Assembly: GCA_030452365.1 (NCBI GenBank)
Contig: JAKDMK010000009.1
Coordinates: 1 to 17,807, forward strand
DNA from: Nitrococcus sp.
GTDB taxonomy: Bacteria > Pseudomonadota > Gammaproteobacteria > Nitrococcales > Nitrococcaceae
Length of the DNA: 17,807 nucleotides
Reading direction: 5' to 3'
The position numbers and the translations under genes were made by a program. This document shows positions 13,495 to 17,807 of this stretch, in pieces (position 1 is the first letter of the stretch; each line of letters opens with the position of its first letter). The notes below the pieces were generated by a model. That model saw only the letters and a list, made by a program, of their open reading frames with translations. It was not told the origin of the DNA and searched no databases.

Positions 13495-14867
13495 GCGGGC
13501 TCCTTGATGCAGAAGAAGTCGAGCAGAAAATCGTTCTCCGCATAGGAACCCGTCAACGCCAGCCGCCTGTCTGCGCGCAGCAGGCGGTGGACGTCGCCGC
13601 CCTGCAGCGGCCAGCCCGCGATGGGATGCCGCCAGTGGCAGGCAGTAACCCGGGCATCGAGCAGGGATGAGGCCACCATGCGGTCCACCAGTTCAGCCAA
13701 CCCTGCTTCGGAAAAGTAGTAGCCGCTTTCGGACAGAACAAACAGGTCAAAAAGTCCTGGTGGCCATTCTTGGGGAAGTGTGCCGTGCAGACAGGTGACG
13801 CCGCCGAGTCCGCGCGTGCGCCGTCGTGCGGTTTCCACGGCCTGGCTGCTCGCATCAATTCCCACAAGTTGTTCGCAGCGCGGAGCCAGCGCCTCAGTCA
13901 GTGCCCCGGTGGAGCAGCCAAGCTCGAGTCCCGATTGGAATTGGGCCTGAGGTAGGCCCGCCACCAGGAGTCCGCGCTTGCGCTGCTCGTACCATGCCCC
14001 GGGGTTCCAAGGTTCGGCGCCGTTCGTGTGGACGGCGTCGAACTGCTGCTGCAGCCAGCCGGCACCGGCCGGGCCCATCGGCGTGAATTGACCAAGCACG
14101 TCGATGAACGTTTCAAAGGAACGCCCAAAATGCGACAGCATCTCGGCTGATAGCACGGCTTCGTCCCCAGGCGCCGGCGAAAGTGCGCAGACTTGGCTGG
14201 TGTGGCTGGCGACGGCGGCAGCCTTCGCGGCCTGCTCAGTCGCATCCAGCTCCAGCCTGCGCAGTGCCGGCCAGGGAACCTGGCCCTGCGCCTGCCTGCC
14301 GCCGTTGCCGGGGGAGGCCCAGTGCCACATCCAGATGGGGTACTCCAGGAACATGCTCCGGGTTGCCTGGGCAGCCCGTGCGGCGGCAGCGCCGGCCGCG
14401 TCGTGGTCTGTGTGTCCGTCAGCGGACCAGGGGGCCACGATCAGTGTGGTTCCGTTACCTCCGGCTGCGGCAGCAATCTCAGCTTCCAAGGCCTGTGCAT
14501 GGGCCTGGACTTCCCCGTCAGGGAGACCGAGCACCCTGTGGTGTGCCCCGGCGACCAGAATCGCAAGGGCTGTGCGCAGCTCGCCGGACCGCAGCCGAGT
14601 AAGGTCGCGGGCGGAATGCGTGGGGGAGCCTGGGTGTGATTTTTCCCCCCACGTTGCCACGAGGATCTCTATGGATGCGCCGTGACCGGCTGCGCGCTTC
14701 AGGAGCCCGGCCGCGCCCAAAGATTCATCATCGGGATGCGCAGCCACCACCACCAGCCTGGCCACCAAGCTCCAGTCAATGTCCAGTGTGGACATGGCAG
14801 CAATTCCCTGACATTGAAGCCACTGGTTTTCAGGGGTTGACTGCTGGCCGTGCGTGAACGCTACCAT
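13491..14867 (-). CDS. PIG-L deacetylase fused to a NodS-like methyltransferase
   Basis: Two enzymes are fused. Residues 35-225 are a PIG-L/LmbE zinc deacetylase with VVAAHPDDESLGAAG (40-54) and the second zinc motif DGHTDHD (150-156); this family removes N-acetyl groups from amino sugars. Residues 275-458 are a class I SAM-dependent methyltransferase with motif I LELGCSTGALTEAL (314-327), VGIDAS (335-340) and FVLSESGYYFSE (376-387), the latter typical of NodS-type N-methyltransferases. ATG 14867 overlaps the upstream stop by seven bases; ATG 14795 (MSTLDIDW) is a plausible alternative start close to the domain. The fusion implies sequential action on one substrate. Confidence 0.88.
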   Translation of the reverse strand: MVAFTHGQQSTPENQWLQCQGIAAMSTLDIDWSLVARLVVVAAHPDDESLGAAGLLKRAAGHGASIEILVATWGEKSHPGSPTHSARDLTRLRSGELRTALAILVAGAHHRVLGLPDGEVQAHAQALEAEIAAAAGGNGTTLIVAPWSADGHTDHDAAGAAAARAAQATRSMFLEYPIWMWHWASPGNGGRQAQGQVPWPALRRLELDATEQAAKAAAVASHTSQVCALSPAPGDEAVLSAEMLSHFGRSFETFIDVLGQFTPMGPAGAGWLQQQFDAVHTNGAEPWNPGAWYEQRKRGLLVAGLPQAQFQSGLELGCSTGALTEALAPRCEQLVGIDASSQAVETARRRTRGLGGVTCLHGTLPQEWPPGLFDLFVLSESGYYFSEAGLAELVDRMVASSLLDARVTACHWRHPIAGWPLQGGDVHRLLRADRRLALTGSYAENDFLLDFFCIKEPA

Positions 14868-16024
14868 GGCGCCACCGCTGAGGCCCCATCAGCGGCACTG
14901 GCCAGAAGGGCGGCCCCATGCACTGCCAGCGAGCGCTCGGCATGGTCCTGCCGAAGGTAAAGTTCCAGATCTGCCACGCGCTGGGCGTGTTCTGCCTCAA
15001 AGGCCAACGGCTCCGGGCCCATGCCGTGTGCCGCCATGGAAAGCACTGTTTCAGCTGCGCTCACAACTGTGGCACGGAGGCGGGCCACAATGATCGCCTG
15101 CAGCCCGGGGGCGTCCATGGTGGCTCCGGCGCCGGCGTCCGCCACAGCAGCCGCTGCCTGGAACGCTGCATTGGCAGACCACAGGGCCTGGTCTACCGTT
15201 CCCAATTGCCATAGCGCGATTTGGTCCGGTTTGCGGGAGAGGCAGTGTTGGTGCAGGCGCCTGGCGATTGCTGTGGCAGCCCCGTGCCAAATGGCGGCAA
15301 CCCCGGCGCCGCCCCAAGCGAAGCCAGGCCTGTGGAGGTACCAATCGGGTGCCCCCACGGGCAGTGCCGTGACGTTGTGGAAGGACAGTCCCGTGCTGGG
15401 AACTGCAGGCAGGCCAAGGGCCCGCCACTGCCGTTCCGCGCTGGTGATTCCCGGGTTGTCCAGGTCAACGGCAAAGAGCTGGATCGCATTTTCGATGCGC
15501 GCGGTCACTAGGGCGTGGCTCAGGCTCTCAGCCATAGAGCACCAGGGCTTGTCGCCGGCCAGGCGCCAGCCGTTCCCTTCCGGGGTGGCTGTGAGCGCCT
15601 GCCCCGGGCCCTGCGCGGCAAAAACGCCCCAGGTTGACCCTGCAGTGTTGAGGGTTTCCTGACCGGCCTGCGCGAGGATGGCCAGGGCGTCAAGGTGGGG
15701 TTCGATTATTCGTGCCGCTGTCAGTTCTGCCGCACCCAGGGTTGCCAGTTGCTGCCACAGGGCCAATGTTCTCCCCTGCTGGGGCAGCGGCACGGAAATG
15801 CCCAATTTCCTCGCCAGGTGGAGAATGGCGCCCACATCGCCGCGGCACCGCAGCACCGCGTTATGGAGGTCGTTGAGTGCGGCCAGTTCCTCTCGGGCGC
15901 CAAGGGCGGCAGCCGCATTCAGCAGCACTCCCCTTAGTCGCACGTCTCCGGGAACGAAGGCCTGCTCCGGCGGCTTTCCCGCGCGGGCGGACAGTTCAGC
16001 TTCATCGTGCCAAGCGGTGATCAT
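14861..16024 (-). CDS. Acyl-CoA dehydrogenase-like flavoprotein of the cassette
   Basis: The 387-residue product shows acyl-CoA dehydrogenase architecture: an all-helical N-terminal third, a beta middle domain with STWGVFAAQGPG and GWRLAGDKPWCSMAES, which matches the family GxKxWCSxA pattern, and a helical C-terminal domain. It probably binds FAD. A catalytic base cannot be assigned by eye, so oxidation of an acyl or amino substrate is inferred from family only. ATG 16024 has GAGGAG eight bases upstream and gives the normal family length. The frame is open to 16315, which would add 97 residues of low-complexity sequence without family similarity. It is the first gene of the coupled set. Confidence 0.8.
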   Translation of the reverse strand: MITAWHDEAELSARAGKPPEQAFVPGDVRLRGVLLNAAAALGAREELAALNDLHNAVLRCRGDVGAILHLARKLGISVPLPQQGRTLALWQQLATLGAAELTAARIIEPHLDALAILAQAGQETLNTAGSTWGVFAAQGPGQALTATPEGNGWRLAGDKPWCSMAESLSHALVTARIENAIQLFAVDLDNPGITSAERQWRALGLPAVPSTGLSFHNVTALPVGAPDWYLHRPGFAWGGAGVAAIWHGAATAIARRLHQHCLSRKPDQIALWQLGTVDQALWSANAAFQAAAAVADAGAGATMDAPGLQAIIVARLRATVVSAAETVLSMAAHGMGPEPLAFEAEHAQRVADLELYLRQDHAERSLAVHGAALLASAADGASAVAPW

Positions 16025-16541
16025 GGAACGGGCTCCTCGAATTCGGGATTGGAAAGGGTCCGGCTGGCGCCGCGGCAGTCGCCCCAAGCTTTCGTCGGCA
16101 TCCAGGGACTGGGCATCGCTTTCCTGCCCGCGCACGGAGGGATCGGCTGAGCCGGGGTTGGTGGCCGCACCTTTGGGCATCTCATCTCCGGGTGCCGGAG
16201 ACCCGTAGCCACCTTCGGCCGGGGCCTGGGCGCATACCGCTGGCTGCGTCGTTGCTGTTAATGGAGTTACTCCCTTAGATCGCCGCTTGGATGGTTTCGT
16301 TCCCAGATTTGCCAAGGATGAAGGAACCCCTCGCCGCGCCGTTGCTCAAGTCCCGGCACTGTTCTCTCCCCCCTTTGAGCGCTTTTTGCGCGATCTAGGG
16401 AGTTACCCGCAGGTCATTAGGGAGTTACCCAAATGGTCTTGACGAAGGCACCCGCGGTTTACTGCGGATTCGGCGTCATCGTCGTCACCGCTAGAGAAAG
16501 CTCCGAATACGCGCGCTAACAACTGAGAGACGGAGGCTTCT
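16025..16541. other. 517-bp divergent control region of cassette and catalase
   Basis: No separate gene is supported. The half next to the cassette is open in frame with the dehydrogenase but of low complexity (runs of Ala, Pro, Gly). The half next to catalase has two direct repeats, a possible -35 element (TTGACG at 16439-16444) without a clear -10 at normal spacing, and the catalase ribosome binding site. Confidence 0.5.
16396..16430. promoter_or_regulatory. Tandem 13-bp direct repeats upstream of catalase
   Basis: TAGGGAGTTACCC occurs at 16396-16408 and again, identical, at 16418-16430. The repeat distance is 22 bp, about two helical turns, so a regulator would bind the same DNA face. A related inverted form (TGGAGTTACTCCC) lies at 16262-16274. 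The pair sits just upstream of TTGACG (16439), as activator sites often do. Operator function is inferred. Confidence 0.5.
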
Positions 16542-17807
16542 ATGAAACGAGATAAGCCTGACAAGCAAGGCCAAGGTGGCGAGCGTCACCAGCGGGTCGA
16601 GGATGCCAACCGGCTGACGACCAATCAGGGCGTCGTCGTCGCGGATAACCAGAACTCACTGCGCGCCGGCGCGCGCGGCCCGACTTTGATGGAAGATTTC
16701 ATCTTCCGGGAGAAGATTACCCACTTTGACCACGAGCGGATTCCGGAGCGCGTCGTCCACGCGCGCGGCTCCGGCGCGCACGGTTACTTCCAGGTCTATA
16801 AACCGCTGACGCAATGGACGCGGTCCGCTTTCCTACAGGATCCGAACGAGAGAACGCCCGTGTTTGTGCGCTTCTCCACCGTGGCCGGCGAACGCGGCTC
16901 GTCCGACACGGCGCGTGACGTGCGCGGCTTCGCCGTCAAGTTCTACACGCAGGCGGGCAACTTCGACCTGGTCGGCAACAACATTCCCGTGTTCTTCATT
17001 CAGGACGCGATTAAGTTCCCCGACCTCGTCCACTCGGTGAAGCCCGAGCCCGACCGCGGCTTTCCGCAGGCACAATCCGCGCACGATACGTTCTGGGACT
17101 TTGCCTCGATGATGCCCGAGAGCATGCACACGCTGATGTGGATCATGTCCGACCGGGCGATCCCGCGCTCGTTCCGGATGATGGAAGGTTTCGGCGTGCA
17201 CACCTTCCGGCTCGTCAACGAGGAGGGGAAATCGACCTTCGTGAAGTTCCACTGGCGGCCGGTGCTGGGCTCGCAATCGCTGATCTGGGACGAGGCGCTC
17301 AAGATCAACGGCGCCGATCCGGATTTCCATCGCCGCGACCTCTGGGAGTCCATCGAGACGGGCGCTTATCCCGAGTTCGAGCTGGGCGTCCAGGCGTTCG
17401 ATCAGAAGACCGCCGACGCGCTGCCCTTCGACGTGCTCGATGCCAGCAAGATCATCCCCGAGGAGATCGTGCCACTGACGATGATCGGCAAGCTGGTGCT
17501 GGACCGCAATCCGGACAACTTCTTTGCCGAGACTGAGCAGGTCGCCTTCTGCCCATCCCACGTAGTGCCAGGCATCGACTTCACCGACGACCCACTGCTG
17601 CAGGGGCGTCTGCATTCCTATATCGATACTCAGCTCAGCCGTCTGGGCAGCCCTAATTTCCACGAGATTCCGATCAACAGGCCGGTCTGCCCGATGCGCA
17701 ACTTCCAGCGCGATGCCATGATGCAAATGCAGGTGCCCAAGGGCCGGGTCGCCTACGAGCCCAGTGCGCTCGACGACCAGACCGGCCCGCGTGCGTCACC
17801 CCGGGAC
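16542..17807 (+). CDS. katE: HPII-like heme catalase, C-terminus off the right edge
   Basis: The frame gives 422 codons with no stop before the edge. It decomposes hydrogen peroxide in the cytoplasm. Recognisable catalase elements are [14 protein letters not shown] with catalytic His73, the distal Asn in [15 protein letters not shown] (142-156), and the proximal heme ligand Tyr360 in [14 protein letters not shown] (356-369). Close matches to E. coli HPII include [35 protein letters not shown] and [13 protein letters not shown], and the sequence continuing past residue 420 fits a large (clade 2) subunit. Cys337 replaces the HPII His392 that bonds to the heme Tyr. GGAGG five bases before the ATG supports the start. 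Tandem repeats lie upstream. Confidence 0.93.
   Translation, partial: MKRDKPDKQGQGGERHQRVEDANRLTTNQGVVVADNQNSLRAGARGPTLMEDFIFREKITHFDHERIPERVVHARGSGAHGYFQVYKPLTQWTRSAFLQDPNERTPVFVRFSTVAGERGSSDTARDVRGFAVKFYTQAGNFDLVGNNIPVFFIQDAIKFPDLVHSVKPEPDRGFPQAQSAHDTFWDFASMMPESMHTLMWIMSDRAIPRSFRMMEGFGVHTFRLVNEEGKSTFVKFHWRPVLGSQSLIWDEALKINGADPDFHRRDLWESIETGAYPEFELGVQAFDQKTADALPFDVLDASKIIPEEIVPLTMIGKLVLDRNPDNFFAETEQVAFCPSHVVPGIDFTDDPLLQGRLHSYIDTQLSRLGSPNFHEIPINRPVCPMRNFQRDAMMQMQVPKGRVAYEPSALDDQTGPRASPRD

Noticed and set aside
16833..17726. 297-codon minus-strand open frame
   Set aside because: It is the antisense shadow of the catalase gene, whose plus-strand reading has all family motifs.
1..17807. CRISPR array, tRNA, rRNA or full insertion sequence
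   Set aside because: No regularly spaced repeats, no cloverleaf-like or rRNA-like segment and no transposase frame were recognised by eye.

Overview
The window reads as chromosomal DNA of a proteobacterium, beta- or gammaproteobacterial in flavour. The gene families point that way: an alpha-hydroxyketone autoinducer synthase (CqsA/LqsA), a diguanylate cyclase, a YihY-type inner-membrane protein, a DUF502 membrane protein, a FitA/VapC toxin-antitoxin pair and an HPII-type catalase, most with GGAGG-like ribosome binding sites. I cannot name the genus. Intact genes alternate with decayed ones and with palindromic intergenic repeats, so this is a rearranged, accessory-rich stretch.

Layout. (1) 1-4010, minus strand: a signalling block. 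The diguanylate cyclase (2811-4010) lies upstream of cqsA (700-1956) in the same orientation. Between them is an 854-bp spacer holding a perfect CRP/Vfr-type palindrome and a 14-bp perfect stem-loop. Two further minus-strand frames follow cqsA, and the last runs off the left edge. No CqsS/LqsS sensor kinase is in the window, but the six-helix N-terminus of the cyclase resembles the CqsS sensor region. (2) 4019-5228: relics (a VOC-protein tail, a nucleotidyltransferase head, a GT2 glycosyltransferase head) and an 84-bp palindromic repeat that truncates the GT2 fragment. (3) 5229-9503: small hypothetical proteins, YihY family, COG4315 periplasmic protein, DUF502 protein. (4) 9637-11079: alcohol dehydrogenase relic, nucleotidyltransferase relic and an intact VapBC pair. 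(5) 11080-12533: spacer with the second copy of a 42-bp repeat (first copy at 5756), then an intact protein of unknown function. (6) 12799-16024, minus strand: a translationally coupled three-gene cassette, acyl-CoA dehydrogenase-like protein, PIG-L deacetylase fused to a NodS-like methyltransferase, and GT2 glycosyltransferase. Its base composition differs from its surroundings and it was probably acquired by transfer. (7) 16542 to the right edge: catalase, preceded by tandem operator-like repeats.

How they may work together. CqsA would make a diffusible alpha-hydroxyketone signal. The neighbouring membrane cyclase is a candidate to sense it, or at least to act in the same behavioural switch through c-di-GMP. 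The three-gene cassette has the enzyme logic of an amino-sugar conjugate pathway (glycosyl transfer, N-deacetylation, methylation, acyl oxidation), recalling the NodC/NodB/NodS set, but its product is unknown. All homology statements come from motif recognition and memory; no search was run.
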